A stretch of 49,596 bases of DNA from Bacillota bacterium (GCA_023421245.1 JAEZTV010000004.1:1-49596), one strand, 5' to 3'. Shown: positions 1 through 9,087, numbered from the stretch's first letter. Translations and numbers: made by a program. The notes: a model not told the origin generated them from the letters alone.

Positions 1-217
1 CGCTTCCCGCGTTCATTATAAAATCACTAAAAACAGCGAGAGAGCACACGAATAAGGAGCAAAAAAATAAATAATTTTTCCACCTTAATTTTCGGGCGCT
101 TTTTCACTCTTTATATATTGAAAGGAACTCCCACAGATTATTTGTTCGCCTGCTGCAGAAGGTGTAAGGAGTAATTACAGGGAATTTTCTTCAATAAATT
201 TTTAGGAGGATTTCATT
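1..217. other. Upstream region of CHAP gene, no gene seen
   Basis: AT-rich non-coding DNA. The only firm signal is an AGGAGG ribosome binding site at 204-209, eight bases before the ATG at 218. I found no convincing promoter pair or RNA gene here. Confidence 0.5.
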
Positions 218-676
218 ATGGCATATTATACCGGCTCCGTATACACTGATAAAGTTGATCAGGTCGTAGCAAATTTGACAAAATACGCTTATGCTGACCC
301 TGAAACCAACCCATTCCCCCAAGGCCAATGTACCTGGTATGCTTTTGGCAGAGCATTTGAAAGATACGGCGGGCCTCTCCCCGTTAGTGGAAATGGGGGA
401 AGTTGGTACAATAATGTAGTTGAATGGCCTGGTGTTACTAAACGAGCAAAAACAAATGATCCTGTTTCTAAAAGCATCGCTTGCTTCAGTGATTCCGGGT
501 ATGGACACGTTGTATTTATTGAACAAGTTACAGGTGGTTATGTTTACTTTACTGAAGGTAATTCCTGGTGCGCAGACGGTACAGTTCAGAAGAAAAGCAT
601 CTCAAGTTTTAAAACTCTTTGGGGCAAAACACTTCAGGGATATATTGTACTCACACACTATATTCCGCAAACATAA
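218..676 (+). CDS. CHAP-domain cell-wall amidase/peptidase
   Basis: A 152-residue protein made up almost entirely of one CHAP (NlpC/P60-like cysteine peptidase) domain. CHAP enzymes cleave peptidoglycan stem peptides or the amide bond to muramic acid. The catalytic cysteine is C38 in QCTWYAFGRA, the histidine is H97 in GHVVFIE, and the polar third residue lies in TEGNSW (about 113-117). The start is fixed by a perfect AGGAGG eight bases upstream. There is no signal peptide, transmembrane segment or wall-binding repeat, which is odd for an enzyme that should act outside the cell. Release by a phage-type holin, by lysis, or a bacteriocin or immunity role are alternatives. It stands alone and converges on the lipoprotein that ends at 688. 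Domain assignment is confident; biological role is open. Confidence 0.85.
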   Translation: MAYYTGSVYTDKVDQVVANLTKYAYADPETNPFPQGQCTWYAFGRAFERYGGPLPVSGNGGSWYNNVVEWPGVTKRAKTNDPVSKSIACFSDSGYGHVVFIEQVTGGYVYFTEGNSWCADGTVQKKSISSFKTLWGKTLQGYIVLTHYIPQT

Positions 677-687
677 CTCCAGCAACT

Positions 688-1368
688 TTAATCTTTACAA
701 AGGCAGAGGTTCCGCAGTCGTTGCTGAACCTCTGCCTTTGCTGAAACAATCTTGAAATCAGGCTTTTCCTTGGATGATAAATCAAAGCAAACCGTATATG
801 TTTTTACAATTTCTTCACTTGGCTCATCCGAAAAAAGCTTGTTCATATCATATACGCCGACTACAACCTCAACGGCATCCTGCTTTTCATTATAACCAAG
901 CAAACACATGGACTGCGCCCCGCCGTATCCCCCCATCATCTTTATAATATACTCCTGATTGTGGCTGTCGTATCCGACGGAGCTATTCTCATCCCAAGCC
1001 GGAAAAATCTCTTCCGGTGAAAATGAATCCACATCCAAATGCCTGTATAGTACGGTTTGGATGTCCTCTAAGGGAATTCTATACACCGTACCGTCATACC
1101 ATGCCTTATGGTTTTCATTATATAGTTCTTGTGCAATCATCCACCGAAAAAAAGTTGACATCTCCTGCCCTTTCGGCGGGTCGCTGATTTCTATATTCGC
1201 GATATACATGTCTCGTGCCGTATTAACATAGAACCGTTCTGTTTTGGTTAGGCCTTCTTCATCTATTTTATTAGTAGTTTGTTTTTCACTTAATGTGCAC
1301 CCTGTAAACATGAGCGCCGCGCAGAGCAAACTGCTCACCAACCCAAAAATCCAGCCATACCGCTTCAT
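688..1368 (-). CDS. Hypothetical lipoprotein (paralogue of 1569-2370)
   Basis: A 226-residue secreted lipoprotein of unknown function. The start is set at the ATG at 1368, not at 1401, because GAGGTG lies just upstream and the protein then begins with a classic signal peptide (MKRYGW, hydrophobic core, lipobox FTGC). The mature part is soluble and has a YDSHNQEYIIKMMGG-like segment near residues 140-155. The gene product at 1900-2370 contains a related segment (YDSESHTYLLLVGGGG) at the equivalent place. This suggests that the two neighbouring lipoproteins are diverged paralogues. The C-terminal residues (LRNLCLCKD) are encoded inside the shared terminator hairpin and may be a late extension. 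I do not recognise the family. A cell-surface or sensory-lipoprotein role is only a guess. Confidence 0.75.
   Translation of the reverse strand: MKRYGWIFGLVSSLLCAALMFTGCTLSEKQTTNKIDEEGLTKTERFYVNTARDMYIANIEISDPPKGQEMSTFFRWMIAQELYNENHKAWYDGTVYRIPLEDIQTVLYRHLDVDSFSPEEIFPAWDENSSVGYDSHNQEYIIKMMGGYGGAQSMCLLGYNEKQDAVEVVVGVYDMNKLFSDEPSEEIVKTYTVCFDLSSKEKPDFKIVSAKAEVQQRLRNLCLCKD
699..739. terminator. Bidirectional hairpin between convergent genes
   Basis: A perfect 14-bp inverted repeat (arms 699-712 and 726-739) with a 13-base loop lies between the CHAP stop (676) and the end of the minus-strand lipoprotein. The last codons of the lipoprotein are encoded by the hairpin. The U-tracts are poor on both sides, so termination is inferred from position and stem strength. 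Confidence 0.55.
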
Positions 1369-1568
1369 ACAAAGCACCTCTTTCTTAATTTCTATTGTCA
1401 TCCATCATTATGAACCCCTTACAATTATTAGTGCAGATATTTTAGTGTTTTATTGCAATGACTTTTCAAAATGGTGTAGCCTCTTTGTGTAAGCCTTTGC
1501 TTCATCTGCTTTTATTGAAAAGGATGGAGTTGTGTGCTAGTATTTAATTGTAACAAAAAGGCAAGGCG

Positions 1569-2370
1569 GTGTCGGCTATGGCGCGAATCCTCCCTCTTCT
1601 TCTTTGTCTGGTATTGATAACAAGCCTCTTTGGATGTGAAGCATCCGTGCAACGGTCCGAATCAAAATCGCCGGAATTGCTCAGCGATTCGAGTATCTCC
1701 GACGCGGATGTTCCGTGGCAAGATATCTCCGGCGGGATCGATTTAAACGATTTGGAGGCTGTCAGCAGGATTTTTATCGACCCTCTCAAGCCTGCCGGAT
1801 ACCCGTGGTTTTATTCCTGGAACAGTATCGGGCAGCTCGACCCCGAGGATTACATCTCGATTCTTTCCTATTAACAACTATCTGAATCTTCCGCTCGGGA
1901 TGGAACGCTATGACGACCCTTATGCCGATGCCGATCTGGTGGAGGCTGATTTGTGCAACCGCTTTGGTGTGAATAAAGAAACCTTGCGCTCCTCCCGCTT
2001 TTACGATTCCGAAAGCCATACCTATCTGCTCTTGGTAGGCGGCGGCGGACCTGACAGAATGGTTGCTGCTTCCGCTGACAAAGACGGCAAACAAATCACC
2101 ATCGAGGTTGCCTATCACTATCTCTCGGGGGATACAGTAAACCCGGATTTGATTGGTTCCTTTCTGCCGGACAACCAGCAAAACGCCTCCGATTACGGCT
2201 ATTCCAGAGGGTTCCTGTTTCCCTTTGGCGCGCTTGTTGTGAGACTTTCCGAAGAGGAAAACGCCTTTGAATATATTTCCTATCAGCTGTATAACGAAGC
2301 CTATGCCCGTCATGATCTGACAAAGGTGACGTCGCAGCAGATTAAAAAACCCAAAACTCAGGCAGGCTGA
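1569..2370 (+). pseudogene. Lipoprotein gene split by a frameshift
   Basis: The first part (1569-1874; GTG 1569 or ATG 1578) encodes a lipoprotein signal (ITSLFGC lipobox) and about 75 mature residues, ending in LDPEDYISILSY-stop. A second open frame, one base on, runs to 2370. Read backwards from its first ATG (1900), that frame stays open through FFPINNYLNLPLG and joins the first part at about 1855-1872. One intact protein of about 260 residues is obtained if one base near 1860 is removed. The downstream part resembles the convergent lipoprotein at 688-1368 (YDS...Y...GGGG segment). The break could be a true pseudogenising insertion, a sequencing or assembly error, or less likely programmed frameshifting; no obvious slippery heptamer was seen. 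No function is assigned. Confidence 0.7.
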
Positions 2371-2386
2371 ACGCCTGAGTTTTGGG
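2350..2386. terminator. Bidirectional intrinsic terminator
   Basis: A perfect 14-bp stem (2350-2363 with 2373-2386) lies between the convergent lipoprotein and tex. On the minus strand it is followed by GTTTTTTAAT and on the plus strand by TCCTTTT, so it can serve both genes. The lipoprotein stop codon (2368-2370) lies in the loop. Confidence 0.85.
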
Positions 2387-2437
2387 TCCTTTTCATAGTA
2401 GTGCCTTCGCTTTATCCTGCGCCTTATTTCCGCAGCA

Positions 2438-4609
2438 TCATTCTTTTGCCGTAGGCCTGTTCTTCTCCTTCATCGTCAGCGAGATACGGTGTTTCTTTAA
2501 ATCAACATCCAGCACCCATACCGTGACAATATCCCCCACCTTGAGCACCTCGGAGGGATGTTTGATAAACCGGTCGCAGATCTGCGAAATATGCACCAAT
2601 CCGTCATCGTGCACACCGATATCCACAAACGCGCCGAAATCGATGACGTTGCGCACCGTGCCGGTCAGCTCCATCCCGGGGGAAAGGTCTTCAAGCGTCA
2701 GCACATCAGTGCGCAGAATCGGTTTTGGCAGCTCATCGCGCGGGTCACGCCCGGGCTTGAGCAGCTCTTTTACAATATCAGCAAGCGTAGGGGCGCCAAT
2801 CTCCAGCTGCTTTGCAACTGCTGCATTCCCGCCCTTTTCGGTGATGCGCGCGGGCAGCTCGGAGATATTGCCCGCCTTCACGTCCGCAAGGCTGTACCCG
2901 CATAAGGTAAGCAGTGCCTTCGCGGCATCATAACTCTCGGGGTGAACGCCGGTGTTATCCAATACGTTGCCGCTTTCCGCCACCCGCAAAAAGCCCGCAC
3001 ACTGTTCAAACGCCTTTTTACCGAGCTTTGGAACCTTAAGCAGCTCCCTGCGCTGTGTAAACGCGCCGTTTTCCTCACGGTATTTGACAATATTCTTTGC
3101 CACGGTATTGTTAATACCCGCAACCCGCGCCAACAGGGAATGCGACGCGGTATTCAGGTATACACCCACACGGTTTACACACTGTTCCACCACGCCCGAA
3201 AGTGCTTCTTCCAGCTGTGCCTTCGGCATATCGTGCTGATACTGCCCTACGCCGATTGCCTTGGGGTCAATTTTAACAAGCTCGGCAAGCGGGTCCTGCA
3301 TCCTGCGCGCAATCGACACCGCACTGCGCAGCGATACATCAAATTCGGGGAACTCCTCGGCGGCCAGCTTGCTTGCCGAATACACCGACGCACCCGCTTC
3401 GCTCACCATCATGTAGGAGGCCTGCTGGGGCAGGCTTCGAATCACATCGGCAATGAACGCCTCGGTCTCACGCGAAGCGGTACCGTTGCCGATGGCAATA
3501 GCATTGACGCCATGCTTTTGAATCATCCCTGTTACCACCTGCGCCGCCTGCGCGGTCTTGTTATATGGCGGTGCGGGATAGATAACGCCGGTATCAAGCA
3601 CCCTGCCTGTTTCATCCACAACCGCAAGCTTGCAGCCGGTACGGTACCCGGGGTCACACCCCAGAACCCGAAAGCCCTTAACCGGCGGCTGCATCAGAAG
3701 ATGAGAAAGGTTTATGCCAAACACCTTGATGGCCTGTGTAGCGGCATTCTCGGTCAAGGTGCTGCGTATCTCACGTTCGAGCGAGGGAAAGAGCAGGCGA
3801 TCAAACGAATCCTCGGCGGCAGCCAGCACATACATGGTGCAGGGCGAGCCTTCCTTGACGGTATTTTTCGTCACAAGCGACAGCGTATGGGTACGGTCAC
3901 ACTCCACCGCTGCCTTTAAAAACCCTTCGCGCTCACCACGGTCGATGGCAAGCACACGGTGCCCCGCAATTTTTGCCACGCTTTCGCTGAACTCGTAATA
4001 CATTGCGTATACACTATCTTCATTATTCGCGTTTTTGGTCACAATCAGCGCGTTTTTCATCAGATACTCGCGCAGAACCTTACGGATTGCGGCATCGTCC
4101 GAGATCTCCTCAGCGACGATATCCATTGCGCCCTTTATTGCATCCTCAGCGGTATCAACACCCTTTTCCTCATCAACATACCGGGCCGCTTCTACAAGCG
4201 GTTCAGTACACTGTTTTTCCTGGGCAATTAAAAACGCAGCCAACGGCTCCAGCCCGCGCTCGCGGGCAACCGACGCGCGTGTTTTTCTCTTCTGTTTATA
4301 CGGACGGTATAAGTCCTCCGCTTCGGCAAGCGTCTTTGCGGCGGCAATCTGCAAGCGCAGCTCCTCGGTAAGCTTGCCCTGCCCTTCGATGGCGGCAAGA
4401 ATCTCTTCCTTACGCTTTTCAAGCCCGCGCAGATAGTTCAGGCGGTCATACAGCTCCCGCAGCACCTGATCGTCCAGTGAGCCCGTAACCTCCTTACGGT
4501 ATCGTGCGATAAAGGGGATGGTATTGCCGTCATCAATAAGCTTTACGGTGTTTTCCACCTGCTCTTTGCGCAGCTTGAATTCCTCAATCAGGGTATTAAA
4601 AATGTCCAA
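2438..4609 (-). CDS. tex: Tex family RNA-binding transcription accessory protein
   Basis: A 723-residue full-length Tex/YhgF protein, a cytoplasmic nucleic-acid-binding factor linked to transcription and RNA turnover. The N-terminal helical domain begins IEEFKLRKEQVENTVKLID and carries the family motif IPFIARYRKE (about 32-41). A YqgF/RuvX-like RNase-H fold lies at about 320-450 (VLGCDPGYRTGCKLAVVD). Tandem helix-hairpin-helix segments follow at about 490-560 (LLARVAGINNTVAKNIV, LLKVPKLGKKAFEQ). A C-terminal S1 domain spans about 645-715 (GTVRNVIDFGAFVDIGVHDDG). The start is a TTG at 4609 with GGGAGG eight bases upstream; no ATG gives a comparable N-terminus. It ends next to the shared terminator at 2350-2386. 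The thioesterase lies 30 bp upstream on the same strand, so the two are probably co-transcribed. Confidence 0.96.
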   Translation of the reverse strand: MDIFNTLIEEFKLRKEQVENTVKLIDDGNTIPFIARYRKEVTGSLDDQVLRELYDRLNYLRGLEKRKEEILAAIEGQGKLTEELRLQIAAAKTLAEAEDLYRPYKQKRKTRASVARERGLEPLAAFLIAQEKQCTEPLVEAARYVDEEKGVDTAEDAIKGAMDIVAEEISDDAAIRKVLREYLMKNALIVTKNANNEDSVYAMYYEFSESVAKIAGHRVLAIDRGEREGFLKAAVECDRTHTLSLVTKNTVKEGSPCTMYVLAAAEDSFDRLLFPSLEREIRSTLTENAATQAIKVFGINLSHLLMQPPVKGFRVLGCDPGYRTGCKLAVVDETGRVLDTGVIYPAPPYNKTAQAAQVVTGMIQKHGVNAIAIGNGTASRETEAFIADVIRSLPQQASYMMVSEAGASVYSASKLAAEEFPEFDVSLRSAVSIARRMQDPLAELVKIDPKAIGVGQYQHDMPKAQLEEALSGVVEQCVNRVGVYLNTASHSLLARVAGINNTVAKNIVKYREENGAFTQRRELLKVPKLGKKAFEQCAGFLRVAESGNVLDNTGVHPESYDAAKALLTLCGYSLADVKAGNISELPARITEKGGNAAVAKQLEIGAPTLADIVKELLKPGRDPRDELPKPILRTDVLTLEDLSPGMELTGTVRNVIDFGAFVDIGVHDDGLVHISQICDRFIKHPSEVLKVGDIVTVWVLDVDLKKHRISLTMKEKNRPTAKE

Positions 4610-4639
4610 ATAAATTACCTCCCGTGATTTGGGGTTTTA

Positions 4640-5377
4640 CTAAAACTCAATGTAAGCCATAAAGCAGGTGCTTCCATCCGCCTTCTGTCCGCTAAAGATA
4701 TATGCGGGCCGTTCTTTTGTCTTATCCCGGCCACGGCGGATAGTCAGTGTCTCACCAAGGGCCCCCTCATGCTGAAAGTGTACAAAAAAGGTCCTTGGCG
4801 TATAGTTTGATGCCACGTCAAACGGCAGAAAGTCATACACAATATCGGCATACACCGCGTTGTTCAGATGGTGGTTACAGTCAATATCCGAAAACCGGAT
4901 AATGCGTTCGCCTACCGTACAGGTGTTTTGCGGCTCGCGTACCCGCATCCCTGTCACAGCGTATTCCCGTTCTTCAAGCGACGGAATAATCTCATATTTC
5001 AGCTCCCCCGGGCGCACAATGCGGTGTGTCTCGGTATCGGCGGCAACCCATGTAGTTTCGGCAAAAACCAGTTCCTCGCCATCCTCTGCGTAAATGGTGC
5101 AATCACGCAGCAGTGCCCCGCCTTTCGGCTTGCGCGGGGTGGTCTCGATGCGAATCCGCTCACCGCCCTCAGGCAGCCTGCGGATGCTCAGTCCCTCCTT
5201 TGCAAGCAGCAAAACAATACCGACCGCCGCCATACGCCCATAGGTCAGCCCCAAGCTGTCAAGATGTGCTCCGCCAATCTGCTGTACATGCCGCATTATA
5301 CCCGAAATGCGCAGCCGGTTGTTGATGTCGCATTCGGGATATGTCACGATATGTTCGGTACAAAAGCAATTCTGCAT
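4640..5377 (-). CDS. Acyl-ACP thioesterase (FatA/FatB-like double hotdog)
   Basis: A 245-residue bacterial acyl-ACP thioesterase that hydrolyses acyl-ACP to free fatty acid in the cytoplasm. The N-terminal hotdog begins YPECDINNRLRISGIMRHVQ. The C-terminal hotdog carries the active-site pattern FSDIDCNHHLNNAVYADIV (about 150-170), matching the Asp/Asn/His-containing loop of the plant and bacterial Fat family. The start is ATG 5377 with AAGGAG nine bases upstream. The open frame continues to 5653, but those 92 extra codons are translated R1 repeat and should not be annotated as protein. It lies 30 bp upstream of tex on the same strand. Confidence 0.93.
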   Translation of the reverse strand: MQNCFCTEHIVTYPECDINNRLRISGIMRHVQQIGGAHLDSLGLTYGRMAAVGIVLLLAKEGLSIRRLPEGGERIRIETTPRKPKGGALLRDCTIYAEDGEELVFAETTWVAADTETHRIVRPGELKYEIIPSLEEREYAVTGMRVREPQNTCTVGERIIRFSDIDCNHHLNNAVYADIVYDFLPFDVASNYTPRTFFVHFQHEGALGETLTIRRGRDKTKERPAYIFSGQKADGSTCFMAYIEF

Positions 5378-5460
5378 TTCTCGGTTCTCCTTGCTGTAAG
5401 TGGATTGCTCGGTTTTCGGGTAAGGAGTCAATATCACTATGGGGAAGTCCTGCACCTTCC

Positions 5461-5815
5461 CGAGCGTCAAGCAATGCTTGCCGTTTCGGAGAAGCCATCC
5501 CTTTGCGTATCTTCTGAAGGAATATTTCGCCCTCGGGCTACTTCCTTTTGCTGAATGCGTAGGGGCGCGCATTGCGCGTCCGAATTTGACCTCATCGCCC
5601 ATCGCCGCAGACAGGGCATGATGAAACAGGCGGAAAACCGCAGGTTTTCCCAATGCGAAACTTTGTTTTGCTATGTCTTCGACGCCCCGCGTAAAGCCTT
5701 CCCAACGTTAAGCTTTGCTTGACGCTTCGGAGAAGCCATCCCTTTGCGTATTTTCTGAGGGTATGTTTCGCCTGCGGGCGACCTACTTTTGTAGTTCAAC
5801 AAAAGTAGGTAAAAA
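5461..5815. repeat. R1 mosaic hairpin repeat cluster, copy I
   Basis: Gene-free DNA built from short modules that recur, shuffled, at 6072-6195 and 48970-49596. In order these are: the CGGAGAAGCCATCCCTTTGCG module (5485 onward), the TTCGCC..GGGC module (about 5523-5550), a GGGGCGCGCATTGCGCGTCC module (5562-5581), the AAAACCGCAGGTTTTCCC module (about 5632), then second copies of the first two (about 5730-5780). The last element is a perfect 11-bp hairpin, 5781-5791 with 5800-5810. Almost every module is itself palindromic. No coding capacity is conserved between copies. Confidence 0.85.
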
Positions 5816-5902
5816 TGAATCAAGTGGCTTCGCCCCTTGAAAACCCCAACCGCAGCACGGGCGAACTACACCTCGCAATTTCTATTCACAAAGAATTATC
5901 GG

Positions 5903-5962
5903 CGTTTGTGCAAAATGGCGTGGGGAACAGTTTTGCACAAACGTCAAACGCTGCGCGTTTGA
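5903..5962. repeat. Two consecutive perfect hairpins
   Basis: A 13-bp inverted repeat (5903-5915 with 5931-5943, 15-base loop) is followed immediately by a 7-bp one (5944-5950 with 5956-5962). They sit inside about 250 bp of otherwise featureless DNA between R1 modules. A 70-codon open frame across them has no supporting features. Confidence 0.7.
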
Positions 5963-6071
5963 TTCCCTCCACGCCCGATTGTACTTCTTCCGTTTCGCCC
6001 GTGCCCCAACCCTTGCCGTTCTTTTAACCTCGGCATTATAATTGATTTGCTCACGCTTAATCCCCGCCCAA

Positions 6072-6195
6072 GCCTTCTCCTATTAGGAGAAGGTGGCGCG
6101 TAGCGCCGGATGAGGTCATTAACCCTTCCCGTCAAGGAGCCTCCATCCGCGCAAACCCGCAGCTTCTCCCAATGTGAGCCCTTGTTTCGCTATAT
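6072..6195. repeat. R1 mosaic repeat, copy II
   Basis: It contains the module with hairpins CCTTCTCC-TATTAG-GAGAAGG (6073-6091) and GGCGC-GTA-GCGCC (about 6093-6108), followed by GGATGAGGTCA. It also contains a diverged AAACCCGCAG...TTTCGCTAT module (6150-6195). The same modules recur at 49320-49375 and 49515-49570. Confidence 0.8.
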
Positions 6196-6321
6196 GCCAA
6201 CCGAAGATTCGCTATGCCTCCATCCCATAAAAATAATAGAACAAACGTATCATAAAAACAATACCCTTCTTCCCCTTATTAAGTCATTCAAGCAGTAAGG
6301 GGGTCGCATATCCCCCACATA

Positions 6322-6360
6322 AAACAGCCTGCAAACCGCAATGCGGCCCACAGGCTGTTT
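6322..6360 (-). terminator. Probable terminator of the GH94 gene
   Basis: A 10-bp perfect outer stem (6322-6331 with 6351-6360) encloses an inner CCGC/GCGG stem. It lies 10 bases beyond the GH94 stop on the minus strand and is followed by TTTTATG. The short U-run makes this moderate. Confidence 0.65.
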
Positions 6361-6369
6361 CCATTGTTT

Positions 6370-9087
6370 TTATCGCAGATACACCGTTATCTTGTGTACC
6401 CTTGTACTGCTCAGCGCCGTAATGCTGTCGCGCTCAATCATAATACCGCTGCCAAAGCTGCCGTAGAAGATATCCTTATCGCCCAGCAGTACACGATCGA
6501 TGCGGTACTGCCCATAATCCTTCTTCTCCTCGTTGATAAAGGTGATTAGCAGCTCTCTGTTTGCAAACACCGTAGCAACGCTCGCAACCCCATTTGCGTC
6601 AAACTGCCGCCCCAGCAGCTTCGGGTCTATCACCAGATCGCCAAAATACCCCCGCACACCGAACATCTGGGTGGCTGCCAGCAGAATGGTCCAGCTTGCG
6701 GCACCCGTCAGGTAATGGTACATGCCGCGTCCGCTTGGGTTAATGTATTCCGGCAGACCCGGGTATATTCGGGCGGTTTCAAAATTGCAGCAGTGCCGAT
6801 ACAGCGCATCTGCAAAATAATACGCTTCATCCGCGAATTGACGGATATACAGCGCATAAACATATAACATGTTCATCTGCGAAAACATCGCGCCGTTTTC
6901 CTTGTGACCGTAGGCGTATGCAAACAGCCTGCCAAGGTTGGTTTTCAGCTCACGGAAATCGGTGTTCAGGCGATTGCCCCCCACTGTTTCGTCAAACAGA
7001 TACCGTTCGGTCGATGCGACGATACTGCGCACCTGCTCTGTGGTTGCAACACCGGAAAACACCGCCAACGCCTGCGCGCTGAGTGTCATGCGTGTTCCGT
7101 TTTTGTGGTCGCCATCCACCATCTTGCCATCGTTATCGTAGTAGCTATTGTACCACGAAAAGCCGTCGTGATTGGTAACATACTCCTGCGCGCGAAGGTG
7201 CTTTGCAAGCCACGTTGCTTTTGCGGTCAGGTTTTCTATAATATCATCCACCGCAAGCTCTGCTTGTCCGCCGGTCAGCCGATGCAGGCTTGCCTGATTA
7301 AAGCGCGCGAGCACGTCATGCTTGTAGGCACAGGACTTGTAATCCGCGTCCGTGTTTAGATCATCAAGCAATACCATCAAATGCTCGGATACGGTGATGT
7401 GCGTATTGCCGCGCACACGCAGACGGTTGAGCAGCTCAATCAAACAGGTAAGATTCCCGTAGTACAGATAGGTGCCGCCGGCGCTCTCTCCCCGCTCAGA
7501 CGCCATATCCATGCCGTCGTTCCAGTCCGCATTTTCCAGTCGCAGAATATTGTGCTCCCCTACATTGTAAAACGCGGTAAGATTTTGTATCAGCAGATGC
7601 TCAAGCACGGTACCGTAATACTTCTCGCCCTTCTCGGTCAGCAAAACGCTGCCATGCTCCGGCGTCCAGTTGTCATCGCGCCGGGTAGTACGGCAGGTAA
7701 TGGAATCCTTATAATAGCATTGCTTTTGCAGCAAAAAGTCAATATCCGCGGTCTGGTCGATATATAACCGGGTGGTAATGGCCGGCCACGCCGCGTGGTC
7801 CATCCATACGCGTGTAATCTCGTTGCGGTCGGCGGTAAATTCGCCCGGATTCTCTCCGATGATCGTGGCATTGGTACCGTCAAACCGTATACCCGCAAAG
7901 CTGTCAAGCAGTATCGAGCGCACCCCTTGCGTATCCATCAACAAAAGAGCCAGACAATCCTGCCACAGGTTACGCCAGCCGCGGCCGCCGCGCCCGTAGT
8001 CGTGGTGCGGCATAAAGGAGCTGCCGCAGATACGCCGCAGCGCGGGTTCGAGCGACACCCAGCGCAGCCACTGATTAAACCGTTCATCACCGGTATAAAA
8101 CTGCAGGTTCAGCTCCTGCTGCCAGAACTTTTTGGTTGCCTCAAGATACCGTGAAAATGCATCGCCGCTTAAGTATTTTGCGCTCAGCGTGCTAATCTGG
8201 GATGATGTATCAGAGATAATCACCGCGAACACATAAACCGCACGCTCTCCCGGGGCAAGGGTTTTTTCCGCAAGTTGTATTGCCCCAATGGCTTCGTAGC
8301 CTTCAGCGGTATCTCCCTCATGCATCGGCAGATTGCTGCCGACCAACTGCGGGTTATCATAGGTTCCGCCTTCGCCCAAAAACTGCTCGGCAATCGGGCA
8401 GCAGGCAATGGGCGGGCTGCCGTCGCCCTCGGCGGCTACCACGGCATAACTGGTCTGGTTTATCCTGTGCCCCTGCTCGTCAAACGCAATGGTCGGCCGA
8501 AGCACCACACCATACCGGCTGATGCGTATACGGTGCAACAGCGATGTCACATGCCGGTGGTCGCGAATGTTATCCGCACTGCGTCCATAAAGCGGCACCG
8601 CAACATACGGCTTATATTTTATTGGCTCGGTGCCGGTGTTTGTTATCTCTACTTTGGTAAGCTCCACCTTATCCGAATACGGAACAAACGTGGTAATCTC
8701 ACTGCGCACGCCAAGCGCCGTATTAACGCGCGTTAATTTATGCCAAAGCAAACCCGCCTCGAGCGCCGTCTCCTCCTTATCTGTCGAAAACGTTTTCGAA
8801 AGCTGCCCGCACGATACCCCTGTTGCACTCCATTTCCCGTGTCCGTCAATATACAGCCAGAAATTTCGCGTAGCCCTGCTGGTGTGCAGATCCTCCGCGG
8901 TAACCGGAGGCAACGCAAAGGTATCATGGCCCGTCTTACAATCGCCGCCCAAAAGAGGGGTCACACAAGAGATCATCCCGCTCTTATTCACAAGGGGAAA
9001 ATACAAACAACTTGTCTTCTCAGGGTCGCTTAGTGTAAAATCTCCAAGAGGCCCTTTAAACATCCATGTTTTAACCATTCCATCCAT
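6370..9087 (-). CDS. GH94 glycoside phosphorylase (cellobiose/laminaribiose phosphorylase-like)
   Basis: About 905 residues. GH94 enzymes reversibly split a beta-linked glucoside with phosphate, giving glucose-1-phosphate and a free sugar, usually in the cytoplasm. The N-terminal beta-sandwich (about 1-300) is followed by a linker and the (alpha/alpha)6 barrel with YGRGGRGWRNLWQD (about 366-379) and the catalytic-acid motif ADWNDGMD (about 522-529). Family proteins specific for cellobiose are usually near 810 residues. This length is closer to laminaribiose-type members, so the acceptor sugar is undetermined. AAAGGAG lies only one base before ATG 9093 but seven before ATG 9087, so the second is preferred. 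No sugar transporter is adjacent. A promoter flanked by palindromes (9124-9206) suggests control by a carbon-source repressor. Confidence 0.93.
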   Translation of the reverse strand: MDGMVKTWMFKGPLGDFTLSDPEKTSCLYFPLVNKSGMISCVTPLLGGDCKTGHDTFALPPVTAEDLHTSRATRNFWLYIDGHGKWSATGVSCGQLSKTFSTDKEETALEAGLLWHKLTRVNTALGVRSEITTFVPYSDKVELTKVEITNTGTEPIKYKPYVAVPLYGRSADNIRDHRHVTSLLHRIRISRYGVVLRPTIAFDEQGHRINQTSYAVVAAEGDGSPPIACCPIAEQFLGEGGTYDNPQLVGSNLPMHEGDTAEGYEAIGAIQLAEKTLAPGERAVYVFAVIISDTSSQISTLSAKYLSGDAFSRYLEATKKFWQQELNLQFYTGDERFNQWLRWVSLEPALRRICGSSFMPHHDYGRGGRGWRNLWQDCLALLLMDTQGVRSILLDSFAGIRFDGTNATIIGENPGEFTADRNEITRVWMDHAAWPAITTRLYIDQTADIDFLLQKQCYYKDSITCRTTRRDDNWTPEHGSVLLTEKGEKYYGTVLEHLLIQNLTAFYNVGEHNILRLENADWNDGMDMASERGESAGGTYLYYGNLTCLIELLNRLRVRGNTHITVSEHLMVLLDDLNTDADYKSCAYKHDVLARFNQASLHRLTGGQAELAVDDIIENLTAKATWLAKHLRAQEYVTNHDGFSWYNSYYDNDGKMVDGDHKNGTRMTLSAQALAVFSGVATTEQVRSIVASTERYLFDETVGGNRLNTDFRELKTNLGRLFAYAYGHKENGAMFSQMNMLYVYALYIRQFADEAYYFADALYRHCCNFETARIYPGLPEYINPSGRGMYHYLTGAASWTILLAATQMFGVRGYFGDLVIDPKLLGRQFDANGVASVATVFANRELLITFINEEKKDYGQYRIDRVLLGDKDIFYGSFGSGIMIERDSITALSSTRVHKITVYLR

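Noticed and set aside
2942..3919. Long plus-strand ORF opposite tex
   Set aside because: It is the complementary frame of a clear Tex coding sequence, without protein features.
5378..5653. 92-codon N-terminal extension of the acyl-ACP thioesterase frame
   Set aside because: It encodes R1 repeat sequence. ATG 5377 has a proper ribosome binding site and gives the normal family N-terminus.
5815..6027. 70-codon plus-strand ORF in the repeat-rich gap
   Set aside because: It crosses two hairpins, has no convincing ribosome binding site and no recognisable features.
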